The notes under the pieces: model-generated
Told to the model about the DNA's origin: nothing
The model's database searches: none
The model's input: only the letters and a program-made list of their open reading frames with translations
In this document: positions 10,530-22,599 of the stretch, piece after piece
How the letters are laid out: every line of letters starts with the position of its first letter
How positions within the stretch are numbered: position 1 is the stretch's first letter
Program-made: the position numbers and the translations under genes
NCBI RefSeq assembly: GCF_958450345.1
Contig: NC_088782.1
Coordinates: 94,623,358-94,687,357, forward strand
Source of the DNA: Calliphora vicina
Taxonomy: Eukaryota; Arthropoda; Insecta; Diptera; Calliphoridae
Direction: 5' to 3'
Length of the DNA stretch: 64,000 bases

Positions 10530-12399
10530 GTATCTAAAACTATGTGATGTAAAATTTAAGGACAACCGGATTTACATAACCTTTAATCCGATTATATACT
10601 GCGTTTTAATCGGCTCAGTAGTTTCGGACTTATAATAACAAATTGAAGCAAAAAATATATTTTTTACGTGAAAATAGAAATTTTTTGTGTTTTAAAAAAA
10701 TCATGAAAAATCGAAAACGACAGAAATTGTTCAGATTTATTGCTTTATCGCAAAGACACATGTATCGATCATAAAAATCGATGGATTCATTTCGAATTTA
10801 TTCAGAATTAAGTGAATTCGCTCATTTTCTCAAAATTGTATGTGCTTACAAGCTTGTACTTTGAGTGTAAATTTTACATGTGTTTTGTTATTGTAACAAA
10901 AATTGTAAGCCATTAAATCAATATATAAGCAGATTAAAGGTTATGTAAATTTGAACATTTGTAAGTCGAACCATGTTTTTTTTCTACAGGAAAAATTTTT
11001 ATCCGATTTTCGGTACGGGTTCCACTTTGTAGCCATAGACAACAACTAGATAGGTAACTGAGAGCCAAAAACCTAAGTCTGTTGTCAAAAACCTAATTCA
11101 TGAGAATGTATTGCATGTATTTTGTTATTGTATCACACGTATGTGTGAAAAGAGAGTAATTTTTCCATATATATTACTCTCTCCTTCCGTTCTATGTGTT
11201 TATTCTATGTTTGTAGCTACCAACGAATGTCACTGAATTTATCAATAATTGGGAAATTTAGCACAATTTTTACTATAATAAAAAATATTTTACGAAAAAT
11301 GCGTGAAAACTAAAGTGGATATTTCTCTTTCCATCAATAAACAAGCTTCTCTTTAGAAAATATTACAATATAATTCCATTATTATATTGTTTTACATATA
11401 CTGAAAATAGTGGTTACATTTTTTCGCCCAATCCAAAGCAAATCTATTTTGTAAGGGCAGGTCTAATGTACTCTTATACACACACACGCATATGTAAGTT
11501 TGTGTTTATTGGAACAAATCAATACAGAACGGAACGATTTAATAACTAAACAATTATAAATTATAAAGTACTTTTAATTGAATATTTTAATTAAAATTAT
11601 TTACAAACTATTTCAAATAAGTCATGTTTATGTTGTTTTGTTTTCATATGTATATTTTTTTAATTTTTTTTTTGTAAACTTTAAAGTTTAAACAAATAAA
11701 AACAATAAATTACATGTTCAGGTTTTTCGAATTGTAAATTAATATTTAGTAATTTTTTTTTGTGTTCAATTGTTATTGTAATTTGTTTATGGAAACTAAA
11801 TTGGTTTATTGATTTGTATGAGTTCAAAAGAATGCAAGGAATTCTAGGAATTCATAGAAATTGGAAGGTTTGATTTTGAAAGTATGTATGTAATTGAAAA
11901 CGGTAAGAACCATAGAGAATACACATAGAGCGGAAACTCTCCTGTCAAAGACCTAACTCAGTTGTCAAAAACCTAAGTGGTGAGAATGTATTAGTGAAAA
12001 CAAAAAACTTTTTTGAAAAATTTTAAACTTTACTATATCTTTTCAAAGTACAAAACTAGCAGTGACCTGATCCGTTACCATATCGTATCAACTAAACAGA
12101 TAATGCGTTTTTACTAATAACGACTTTCATAAGTCCATACAATCAATGAATTTTTATATTCGTTACAATTGTCTAGTTACTTTATTGATAATATCATAAT
12201 GACCAGGGAAATCTAATTCATGCAAACAAATTTTCAGATACAAACAATTATCCGAAGAGTATTTTAAAAACAAAAACTGGGAAGATGTGCTAATTTACAT
12301 TCAACGAAAAATAAACTTATATTCTTGCAGCACCAAAATAAAATTGGGCTTGGAAAATAAAATAACTGATTTCGTCAAAATCCTAACAAAGCAAACTAA
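10530..12399. other. Non-coding mosaic with short direct and inverted repeats
   Basis: No gene. A ~45 bp segment containing GTTGTCAAAAACCTAA and TGAGAATGTATT occurs twice in direct orientation (about 11065-11112 and 11938-11990). CCGTTCTATGTGTTTATTCT at about 11189 is mirrored at about 11912-11934. TTACATAACCTTTAATC (10571) is mirrored by GATTAAAGGTTATGTAA (about 10932). GAGAGTAAT/ATTACTCTC makes a short hairpin near 11143-11176. These hint at decayed mobile elements. Confidence 0.5.
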
Positions 12400-13035
12400 A
12401 ACAACTAAACCAAGAAATATTTTTGTAATATTGGGAATTTTTGAAAACCTTACGAAAATTGTATTTCTGATTAAGATCTGCATAAAAATATAAAAATTAA
12501 TGAAATACAACTTTTATATAAAACTTCCCTTAAAGGAAATTGTTTGTAATAAGAGAAATTTTGAAAAAAATTCACAAATATTGTATGTTTGCTCAATATC
12601 TTAGACAAAAAACGATAAATTTTTTAAATCTAACATTTTGACAAAATTTCCCTCAAAAGGAAATTTTTTGTAATAAGGGAAATTTTGGTAAAACTTACGA
12701 AAATTTTTATTCTGATTAAGATCTACACAAAGAATATAAATAATGAAATCGAGTTTTTAAATAAAATTTCCCTTAAAGGGAAATAATTTATGATAAACGA
12801 ATTTTTTTAAAAATTCACAATTAGTTTACTTTGACAAAAAAACATTTTTATTTTAAATCTCATTTTTTCTAATAAGGTAAATTTCTAAAAATAGACAAAT
12901 ATTTTATGTTTGATCAATAGCTTTGACAAAAATAATAAAATTTTTAAAATCTAGCTTTCAAATAAAATTTCCTTTGGAGGGAAATTTTTTGTAAATTGGG
13001 AAAATTTAGAAAATTTCACAAACTTTTTTAGTCTG
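12400..13035 (+). repeat. Degenerate ~120 bp tandem array, two unit types
   Basis: About five units share ATAAAATTTCCCTTAAAGGG then TTTTTTGTAATAAGGGAAAT. Type 1 units (starting about 12400 and 12641) contain CTGATTAAGATCT. Type 2 units (about 12515, 12761, 12880) contain CTCAATATCTTAGACAAAAA or degenerate versions. The order is 1-2-1-2-2, then a partial unit. A short palindrome (TTTCCCTTAAAGGGAAA) starts most units. It abuts a truncated family B element. Confidence 0.75.
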
Positions 13036-13044
13036 TTGCATAAC

Positions 13045-13570
13045 CAACCTTAAAGTATACCGACCGACTTAGAATCACTTTCTGAGTCGATTAAACGATG
13101 TCCGTCTGGCTGGCTGTCCATGCAAACCTTGTGCGCTGAGTACAGGTCGACATTTTGAAGATATTTGTATAAAATTTGGTACATGTTATTTTTTCGGCCC
13201 AAGACCTAGTTTCAACTGGCTGAAATCGGTTCATTATTTAACCTAGCCCCCATACAAATGTCCTCCCGAAATTGGACTTTATCGGTCATAAATGTTTAAT
13301 TTATATATGTATCTCCATAAATTACACTCCAAATAAGTTTTATATATACACAATTCATGTCACCAAATTTTGTTATGATCGGTCCATAATAAGTCATAGC
13401 TCCCATATAGACCCGCTTCCGAAAATCACTTTAACGTGCATAAATCTCTTAAAAATGTTGGTATACACACAAAATTCAACACAAATAACTTACTCACGAA
13501 TATAAATTATTGATATTTTAAAAGAAAAATGTTTTTGCTCATTTACTTAGTGTAGGGTATTATGTGGTCT
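13045..13570 (+). mobile_element. Family B DINE-like element, 5' truncated
   Basis: Begins inside the family at CTTAAAGTATACCGACCGAC. It retains CTGAGTCGATTAAACGATG, GTCCGTCTGG, and TAGCCCCCATACAAATGTCC. It runs to the tail TTAGTGTAGGGTATTATGTG. Compare the complete copy at 59681-60440 (minus). Non-coding. Confidence 0.75.
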
Positions 13571-15081
13571 TTTTTTTGGTTTTGGAGAGGGAAATTTTCT
13601 ATTTTTCAAAACACTGGATCCGCGTCAGTTTTAATGAATTTCTTTTTTGTTGAATTTTGTGTGGATGCTGCTAGGATATAGGTATGTTGAAAATATTGTA
13701 TTAGAAAGAATATACTGAAGTCATCAAATAGCAATGAAGTCTAATTGGTATAAGAAGTAAAATATAAGATTATTCGATTAATAAAAGAAACTGAATGCAA
13801 TTACATCCATAGGTATTTTCATAAGCCTACTTGGTATTCGACCTTTTAAACTGACTCTTTTAAATAATGACTTAACAAATCTAAATCGACCCACGTACCA
13901 GTATTTGGCTACACGTGTTTATATATTGTTGTTGCTTTTGTTTGTAAAGCTCGTGTTTGACAATAAAACAACACTGAAATTAAATTTTATAAAAGTTTAT
14001 TGTTGTTGTCATTAAAATTATACAAATTTGTCTTTTTTTGTTCAACCTGCCTGTCTGTGTTACCTGGCTGAGGACTGGGATTGTTGAAAGCATTGGATCG
14101 GTTGGTTGATTATTATGCATATGCATTAGCTTAGCAAGTGACTCATCCAGATTTACAATCACATTCACGTGTATTAGTTTACCTACCTGATAACTTACCT
14201 TTGCGACCACTACACTCTTTCTACATTGGCTGGTCTACTCATCTAAACAACGATTGAAAACAATGAAAATATTTAATATTCAAATATAAATAAACACACG
14301 CTGAAACTTTGGACTAAAAGTGCTTCCTGTTGATTTGATGTTTTGTTGAATTTTTTTGAGTAAATTGCGATTATTTAAGTCTGGATACTTGTTGTTTATT
14401 GTTGTGTATTATTTTTAAATATATTTATAAGAGTAGAATTATTTTTAATTAGAATTTATGCAAATTTTAACCACTGATTTCTCTAAATAGAAATAAGTAC
14501 AATTGCATTTGTGTATATATGTTTTTTAATTTATTATTGTAAAATGTAGTCAATAATATTCAAACAGCACGAGGTGGAGAACATTCATAACTAAGTACGA
14601 GTAATGTGAACAATGTTTATTTTTGTAAATATTTATTTGATAATATGTATAAATAAAAAATTTTGATTGTACTTTTACTAGCAGTTTGTGAATATATTAC
14701 AAATTTTGCTGTTATAATGCTCAAAGGTTCAATACATACTAGTATTTACCCATCCTTGCTAATACATATAAGCTTGATTTGATCAGCCGATAATTGTGTA
14801 ATTCGAATCAAAATATTTTTTTTTTCGAATTTTCATATATAAGGCATACAAATTCGAATGATTTTCGAATCGAATTACAAAATAACCCCCGAAATTTAGA
14901 AAAAAACTAATAAATAAATTTGTATCAATTAAATAAAAATAGCTATTAAAAAATGCAAACAGTCATTTGTGGACCGATTTTCTCGATTCGAATCGAGTCG
15001 GAAGAATTTGATGTATGAATCGGAGATATTGATGTATGAATCGTGTATGTAGGTTATTTGGGGGCTTCGGAAAGTAGATTT
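13571..15081. other. No recognisable gene
   Basis: AT-rich. A 76-residue minus frame at 13980-14210 has no recognisable motif. TTCGAAT-rich palindromic sequence at about 14795-14880 and at 14985-15000 resembles ends of the hAT relics at 26184 and 61612, but no second end could be fixed. Confidence 0.45.
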
Positions 15082-15232
15082 TAACAGACAGACGGACATG
15101 GCTTAATCGACTCCGCTATCTATAAGGATCCAGAATATATATACTTTATAGAGTCGGAAATGAAAAATGTAGAAATTACAAACGGAATGACAAACTTATA
15201 TATACCCTTCTCACGAAGGTGAAGGGTATAAA
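15082..15232 (-). mobile_element. Family A element, 5' head only
   Basis: Minus strand shows the family A head TATACCCTTCACCTTCGTGA, TCATTCCGTTTG, TATAAAGTATATATATTCTG and GTCGATTAAGCCATGTCCG. It breaks off after a few GTCTGT units. On the minus strand it directly follows the tail of the family C element, so the pair is head-to-tail. Confidence 0.8.
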
Positions 15233-16757
15233 AAGGGTATACAAATATATTTAGACAAATTTCAAAATATTGGGTTGTGGGATGTAAGATGGGAGCTATG
15301 ACGTATTATGATTTGATTGTCATAATATATTTTAACGTGATTTTTATATATTTTAATTGAATTTCTTCTTTATAATAGTTTTACGGGTTTATAGTTATTA
15401 TCGCAAGTGGAACTTATATGGAAGCTGTGGCGAATTATTGACCGATATTCACAAAATTCTGTAGTATAATTTTTGAATACAAATCACTGATCTTGTTCAA
15501 TATATGGAAGCTATGACCTATAATGGGCCTATCGCCATATAATATTGTTACATGGTTTCTAAGTATTTGAGGGCTATTTTTGTAGAATTTTATTTAAACA
15601 ACGCTATTAAAAAGAGTAGACCTTATATGGAAGACATGACGAATTATGGACCAATATTTGAAAAATCTGGTAGTATAATTCTTGTTTAAAAATTACTAAT
15701 CGGTGTAAAATTTTGGTTCAGTACAGATTTCTTTGGATATTTGTGCAGGTTAATGTGTTTTCCGGAAGTGGTTCTTATATGGAGGGTATGACCAATTATG
15801 GGCCGATCATCATAACATTTGGTACATTGATTTTTATATATATTGAACTCTTTTGTTTCGAATTTCAACCTGACAACAATATTCGTAAGAATTTTAGTGA
15901 TTTTCGGGAGTGGACTAAATATGAACCGGGAGGTGTGTTTAAATATGAACCGATCTTCGCAAAAACCTGTAGTATGATTATTGGATACAAATTACTGATC
16001 TGTGTATAATTTCATTTTCATATCGATATGTTTTACATATTTATTAAGGTTAATATCATTTTCGGAAATGGGCCTTATAGGGGAGCTATGAGCAATTATC
16101 ACCCAATCTGCATAAAATTCGGTACAGTGATTTCTATGTATATGAATATTATTTGTGCCGACTTCTAGCATGAGCAAGATATTTATAAGAGACTTATGAG
16201 TACTTTACTGATTTTCGGAAGCCGATATTCACAAAATCCTGTAGTATGATTTCTAAATATAAATTACGGATCTGTGTGAAATTTTGTTTTGATATTGATA
16301 TTTTGTAGATATTTAAGCAGGTTAATGTGTTTTCGGAAGTGGTGCTAATATGGGAGCTATAACCAATTATAGGCCGATCTTCATAGAATTAGGAACAGCG
16401 ATTTTGGTATATATGGGGATTATTTATGACGAATGTCAACTTAATAGCTCAACTTAATATTTATAACGTATTTATGCTTATTTAAGTGATTTGCGGAATT
16501 GAACTTTATATGGGGGCTATGGTCAAATATAAGCTGATCCACAAAATATTTAGTACTGTGATTTCTTTTAGCACGAAACTTTTTCATGCTGAATTTTGTA
16601 TGGATATAGCAATTCTGTAGGCATTTATAGACCATAGAATAATATATTGGGAAGAAATTTGTATGGGGGCTAGGAGATATCAAGGACCGATACTTGTAAA
16701 GTTTCACCAAAGCTAGTCCTTTTATCATAAAAAGAACGAGTGTAGAGTTTTATGGAA
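15233..16757 (-). mobile_element. Family C DINE-like element, long internal repeats, headless
   Basis: Inverted counterpart of the complete copy at 43293-44821. It holds about eight diverged ~150 bp internal repeats with the core CATAGCTCCCATATAAGG followed by a CACTTCCGAAAATCAC-like run (read on minus). The tail AAATATATTTGTATACCC is at 15234-15260. The 5' head is missing (break near 16757). Several short frames in this block are repeat translations, not genes. Confidence 0.75.
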
Positions 16758-16759
16758 TT

Positions 16760-17110
16760 ATCTGAAATTTATTTGCACAAATAACCAAAAATATGTGAAA
16801 ATGATATTATTATTGCCAAAAAAAAAAACGAAACAAAACCCATTTTTAGAATTTTTCGAAACTTTTTTTTTTGAAATCGGAACACAAACGAAGAAATAGG
16901 ATCGTTTTAAAAATTTAACATGCCCAAGGTGTTCTATTTTGAGGACCCTTGGTCGCGCCCCTGGTGGGTTCATGAGGTCCATGAGGTCCAAGTTCAAAAC
17001 TTAAACTCGACAATACTTCCTCTTTGTACACGTGAAATTTCATACAAATCAGACTTATCTTTTAGAAGTTACATATTTATTTCCTCTATATTTTTTTCCA
17101 TACCACTGTG
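16760..17110. mobile_element. Transib-like element, right half only
   Basis: The right terminus reads CATACCACTGTG at 17110. The inner sequence (GGTCCAAGTTCAAAACTTAA, CTCTTTGTACACGTGAAATT) matches the right arm of the element at 5673-6750. The left end is absent, so no target duplication can be checked. Confidence 0.6.
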
Positions 17111-18909
17111 CGGTGGGGTTGATCGTAAAAAGTGGTAATAAATTATGTATTGCCGAATCATAGAGGAAAACACAGGCTTTAAGAAAATTTAATTAGTAAT
17201 AACCCGGTTAGAATGAATGGTGAGATACGGGGTTTGAAAGCCTACCACCTCTGCTTAGGAATACTTTATACAGCTGTTAACTTGCAGAAATATGTAATAA
17301 AGTTTCAGTTTCAAAGATATTTTATTTTATTTTTTTATTTTTCTAACCAACATAGTTCTTTTAATATTGAAAGAATTTTTTTGTGCTTCCTTGACATAAA
17401 ACGCGTTAATGAGGCATCATTAAACTAGCAAACTTATGTGCCAACATGAATGACAAACTAATTGCGAGACAATACTCATATCCACCATGCTGTATGTATT
17501 TCACTTTATCGTATGTTTTGGCCTTGTTTACACTTTAATGTCCCTCATATCCAACCATAGAATGTCATTCATTCATCATCTTTGTTAACTAAATCATTAA
17601 TGTGCCTCATTTAGTAGGATGCAATCGCAAAAACGGATCTGTATGTAATATATTTTGTTGTTTTTTCACACAACTACGTAAAGGGAAACACTACAACAAT
17701 GTAGAAACGCATCCGTGTTTAAACAATGCGCCATTAAACCCTCTGAGTTAAATCATCCGTGCCCAGTTAAAAATTTACGCAATCGAAATCAAAGTTTATC
17801 CAATTTTCTGTTTATTTTACTTGCCTGTATGGGTATTTTGTTTTGTTTTCGCTTTTTTTTTTCTTTAATTAAATTTAATTGAGGTAAATAAAACCAAAAA
17901 GCAAAAGGTGTGTTAATTGCACATAAAACTCAAATACAATCATTTATTTTGTTCGTTTATTCCTTCAATAATAGTTCGTGTGATTTGTTTGTCTGTCCAC
18001 CCGTTTGTCCGTCCGTCCGTCATACGTTTAAATGTAATTTTCTTTAGGCTGTGTGCAACAAACAGTACACCGAATGTTGTAAGTACATGTGTGCGCTGCA
18101 CAGTGGTTAATTTTCGAAACGAAAATTTATTTTCTTTTTTAATTTATAAAACTTCTTAGTTTATTTATACACCTATTAGGGGAGGTGGACTCTTCAAGGT
18201 CCCAAAACACATTATTTCGCTTTAACCATTGTATGTAATTTACAATTTTTATTGAATATCCCCCACTGTGCGCCATGATAAATATATACAACAAAAACTC
18301 TAAGACAAATAAAACCACAATCCAAGTTGAGAGCTGGAAACAAGTCACAATGGATAAAAAATTAAATTCAAAACAAAATAAAAATGATTACTTAGGCAGT
18401 TTTTTGTATAGCTTAAAGTATCATTTTACCAGAAACTCATTTAACGTTGGCTGTTTTATTTGTTTAATGTTAAAGTTTTATTTTCTTTGTCTAATAATAC
18501 GAGTTGAGTTTAAAGCTTGTTGCCGTAGTTGTTGCACAGTTAACAGTAGTAGTACGAGCAACATGAATTGAAGTTGATCTATTAGAGTTTGTGTGATTGT
18601 AGTACAATGTGGTGTTGCACTTTTAACTGGCATATAGATTTAAATAGCTGAACACTAAGTGACAGTGGCAGGCTATATTGCAGAATAGCAACCAACAATA
18701 GCTAGTTATAACATTTTCAGCCATCATAGTCGATTAATTTTGTCACAAAAAATAAATAGACCCTCAAATATTTTTTTGGATATTAGAGATTTTATATTTT
18801 TTCCCAGATGGAAATGCTGTCAATGGTACTGAAATATCGATTAGATTTTCATTCTACAATATTTCAGTAAATTCTATCTATCTTCTATATATAAAATACA
18901 AAAAAATGT
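17111..18909. other. No recognisable gene
   Basis: AT-rich. A short GTCTGTCC/GTCCGTCC run at about 17988-18022 resembles the DINE-type microsatellite but no head or tail is nearby. Frames of 70-98 residues here (17213-17428, 17917-18159, 18275-18571) have no recognisable motif. Confidence 0.45.
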
Positions 18910-19478
18910 TTCTACCTCCCTATATATGACCGTTATAGACTATGAAACCATCCAAAACGGTTTTATTAGAACGTCAATTTTGCGAAGATGGTTTTAGACA
19001 CCCAAAACACTGAATTAGGACGATTCGGTCACTTGCGAAATTTTCCATAAAGACTTTGCCCAATTTCGAACTTTTGAAAATATGTATCTTGAAATTTTAT
19101 TTATGAGCACCTCTCCCACTAAGAAGGGATTTTTGGAAATTCGGATTTTAAGGTGGTAAAAATGGGTAATATCGGTATCTCTACATCTCCGGGACTAATA
19201 AAGCTAGCACCAAAAATCCAACTTAATCTGAATGTATGAGTTATGCACTTTTAAGGGGTTAAAACGGGAGAAAACCAAGTTTTGTTACTTTTTGTATCCC
19301 ATATCCCAGAAAATAAATTTAAATGGAATTGTAGTCCTTCCAAAAAAATCAATTGATTGATCCCTCTTTTGGATCCTTTTTTAAATATTTTTTATGTTAT
19401 GCAAATGTTTATTATAAACCCCTCCATTAATAAAGAATTTTTAGCGTAGTAGCACACCTTGGGTATCTGGAAGTTTTC
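18910..19478. other. Unclassified low-copy-looking sequence next to family D
   Basis: Somewhat less AT-rich text with ACGGTTTTATTAGAACG, CTACATCTCCGGGACTAATA and GGGGTTAAAACGGGAG. No second copy was noticed in the window, and no coding frame or termini are visible. Confidence 0.35.
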
Positions 19479-20645
19479 ATATATGGGGGATTTCATGTCA
19501 AGTGAACCAAATTGATGTCTTCCGACTTGCTGACGTTGGTCAGTCCTATTGGATAGTAATTCTTACATAATTTTTTAACAAGATCGGTCAAGAACTCTCT
19601 GAAATTTTGGCCAAACAGGTGTTTTTTCTCCTCCATGTAACTTATTACCTATTGTTCTTAGCAAAATGTGTCCCAAATAGTTTAGATAGCTACATACAGT
19701 GGTGGCCACCAATTTAAGACAAATACTTGAATTTTTTTCATCAACTGAATTTTAAGTGCGATAGAGCCAAAATAAAAGGACCTCTAAGGGTATGAAATTT
19801 ATTATTAATGTTTCTAGTTTCTGAAAAATGTTTGGAAAAATCGGTAAAACATATATGGACAAAGATATGTGGAAATACGTCGACCCACCTCAGCGAACAT
19901 CCGCTGTTAATAACATGATATGACCGAAACTAATGGAACTAAAAATACGAAATTTGGTCCGAATATTTTATAATAATAAAAATATAGTGATATAAATGTG
20001 AGAAAATATGTTTATTTAAAAAAAAAAATGTTCGTGGTGAATATGTATGAATTGACACAGTCGAATAAAACACACTTGTGTTGTAAAACAGTCCTCATGC
20101 ATACATATTTGTGGAAATATTTGAAAAAATAATTGAAAATCACGTGGAATTTAGCAAACAATTTTTGTCTTAAATTCCTGGCCACCACTGTATATCTTCA
20201 ATCTTTTAAAAAAAAAATATTTGACATTTTTTTCCAAAATTAAAACTTTTTTCAAAATGGGCCCTTTTTTCTCAAACGAAATCTTAGATCTTTTCCTTGA
20301 AGAAATGTTTTGTAACTCAAAACACACTTTTTTTGCAAAATCAAAACCTTTGTTGACTTTTTTTTAAAAAATGGACCCTATTTTATTTTATTGCTCAAAA
20401 GAAAGCTTAGGTCTTTTCCTTTAAGAGATTTTTGTCGCTGAGTGGGATGCGAGTGGGATATCTATCAAAATATAGGTTTTGTAACTCAAGACATACAATT
20501 TTTATTTTTTTGGCAAAATCAAAAACTTTTTTTCAAAATAGGCCGTTTTTTTAAATTTTTTTCTCAAAAGAAAACGTAAGAGCATCCGATCGTAAAATAT
20601 CGATTTCAGAAGTTAATTCACTTGACATGAAATCCCCCATATATA
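19479..20645. mobile_element. Family D element, most complete copy
   Basis: Inverted ends: ATATGGGGGATTTCATGTCA at the left (about 19481) and TGACATGAAATCCCCCATAT at the right (ending about 20642). Internal AT-rich blocks alternate with TAAGCTTTCTTTT- and TCAAAATATAGGTTTTGTAA-type segments. No protein is encoded. A Tc1-type MITE is nested at 19695-20192. Target duplication was not resolved because the flanks are AT-rich. Confidence 0.65.
19695..20192. mobile_element. TA-flanked Tc1/mariner-type MITE (copy 2)
   Basis: Ends CAGTGGTGGCCACCAATTTA and its near complement (GGCCACCACTG) sit between TA dinucleotides at 19695-19696 and 20191-20192. The interior matches the copy at 1821-2348 almost throughout, apart from small indels (for example around 20023). 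It lies inside a family D element. Confidence 0.85.
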
Positions 20646-22374
20646 TAGTGAAAGCTCTACTAATGGACAGCACCGCCAACCGGACAGCTCGGCGGATTTT
20701 TCAGTCCCATGTTTTTGGTAGTATTTTTAGAACAAATTATTCTCCGTTGTCGTGTCTTCATATCCATATTGGGCCAGATTTGGTGTTCTTGTGCGATTAC
20801 TCTCCCATCTTTTTTTGGCTATAATAAGAAGTTTGTGTAAAATCAGTTGTTTACTCCTCAAGATAGAAATGTCAATATCTGTGTTCCTTATATTCATAAG
20901 TTCCTCTGTGACTCTGATAACGACCTCTGTGATACATTGGCAAAAGGTATTGCTCCGAGTTTCGCGTCAGACCAAACTCGAGCCATGTTAAAGGATTGTA
21001 CCCTTTCCTATAACGTGTTAGAACTGTAACTGGTTCCTTTTCCGGAGGAACCTATTCCTATTTGACATTTGTTTACTACGCCAATGGTAGTAAAACGCCC
21101 CAAAGTCTCGAAATAAAAACAAAACAGAAACCTAACTAAATACTATGGGTTTGTACTAGTTTTTGCTTAAGTAAGTATATATGAATATTAATCTGTGGCA
21201 ATATATTAAAACAACTTAAGTCTCAAATTATAATTTTGACAAATAAGTATCAACGACTTTATGACGACGTTATTTGTAGATTAAATATAACTTAAAATAT
21301 TGTTATACAATTCATAATATTTTTATGAAATACATACGTACTAAAAGTCGACTTAAGATGTTCTGATATATTACCACAGCCATATAACTGATTACACCAT
21401 ACAACACACATTGAAAACTGGGTACATACTTAAAAGTAGAGACCATTCATAGTAATATTGCGTACTCAGTTTTTCTTGATCAGGTCATATTATTTTAAAT
21501 GAATTTTAAAATCTCAAAATTATATAAAATTAATATATACAAAATTTTATTCCATCATGGGTTTCAAATAAAGGCTAAGAAGGTATATTCCCTGAGTTAA
21601 AAGCACGGACAAAAAATAATATTAATATATACGGTACATAAAAAACCAAGCAATATTAAAAAAATGGTAAAATCGACATATGTATTCGTTCAACTTATAA
21701 CAATTTCTATATTTTTCCATACACATGGTAAAATTGATATCCTATTAGCATACATAGTTACACTGCAAACTCAGTTTTTCCTAATCGGTTCACATGTCCT
21801 TTTAACTTTACTTTAAAATTACAAAAGATAACACTTCTCCAAAAATAATAAGATAAGATATTTGATACCATGTCTATGAAAAACTTATTTTTTGAGTGTT
21901 TTTCAAACAAAATTAAAATATCGTCCTTATTTTTCACTCCGGGAGAAACCCTATAACTAGGGGTCGGATTTTTTCCCGAACGTTCAAATTCCATATAAAC
22001 TAATTATCTATCCGAATTACACATTTTGATTTAAAATGGTATATTTGATCTCAATTTTTAATACAAATATATTTTCCTGACAAAAAGTTTTTGAGAATTT
22101 CTTATAGAAAAAGTATCTCAATATTAACAGTTTCATAGAAATTATGTCGACTAACTTACTTCGACATCAGGAAACTGGCAGTTAGTTTTCTTCATTTCTA
22201 TACCAGCAATTGGAAATTACAATTTCAACACATTTAGCTTGGAAAAATAGTTTTTCGTTGCTATTTCGATCGCTAAGAGAGTTTGTTACCCAACGATTTT
22301 GTAACTTCGCATACAGAGTTATCGCTCTTCACACGCTCTTCTCTTTTACAATATTAAAATCATGGTTAGATTCT
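20646..22374. other. No confident gene; two copies of a ~110 bp repeat
   Basis: About 21430-21520 and 21745-21850 share CTCAGTTTTTC(C/T)T(A/G)ATC and AAAATCTCAAAATT-like text. A third, inverted copy lies at about 24000-24105. Forward frames at 20627-20824 and 20847-21029 could together be an old coding fragment, with less AT-rich composition, but match no family I recognise. Confidence 0.4.
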
Positions 22375-22599
22375 AGGAAATTCAATCGATTAACCGTTAA
22401 TCGGTTAACCGATTAATTTTGTTCGGTTAGCTGTTCGAATAATTTAAAATTGACGATTTTCAAACAAAAAATAAACCGATTAATTTGTGTCGATTAACCG
22501 AAATTGCTTTATGTTTTGCACTTTATATAGAAATATACCTTTAAACACACAAATTTTATTTCGTAACTCGTGAACATTCCCTTCTAGCAATAGTTTTTT

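Noticed and set aside
13980..14210. 76-residue minus frame
   Set aside because: No motif, no homologue recognised, isolated.
15713..16009. 98-residue plus frame and opposite frames
   Set aside because: Translation of family C repeats on the non-element strand.
17988..18022. GTCTGTCC/GTCCGTCC run as a DINE-like element
   Set aside because: No head, GTCGATTAA motif or tail nearby; recorded only as simple repeat.
20627..21029. Two forward frames that might form one old coding fragment
   Set aside because: Composition is mildly protein-like, but I could not match any family and a stop separates the pieces.
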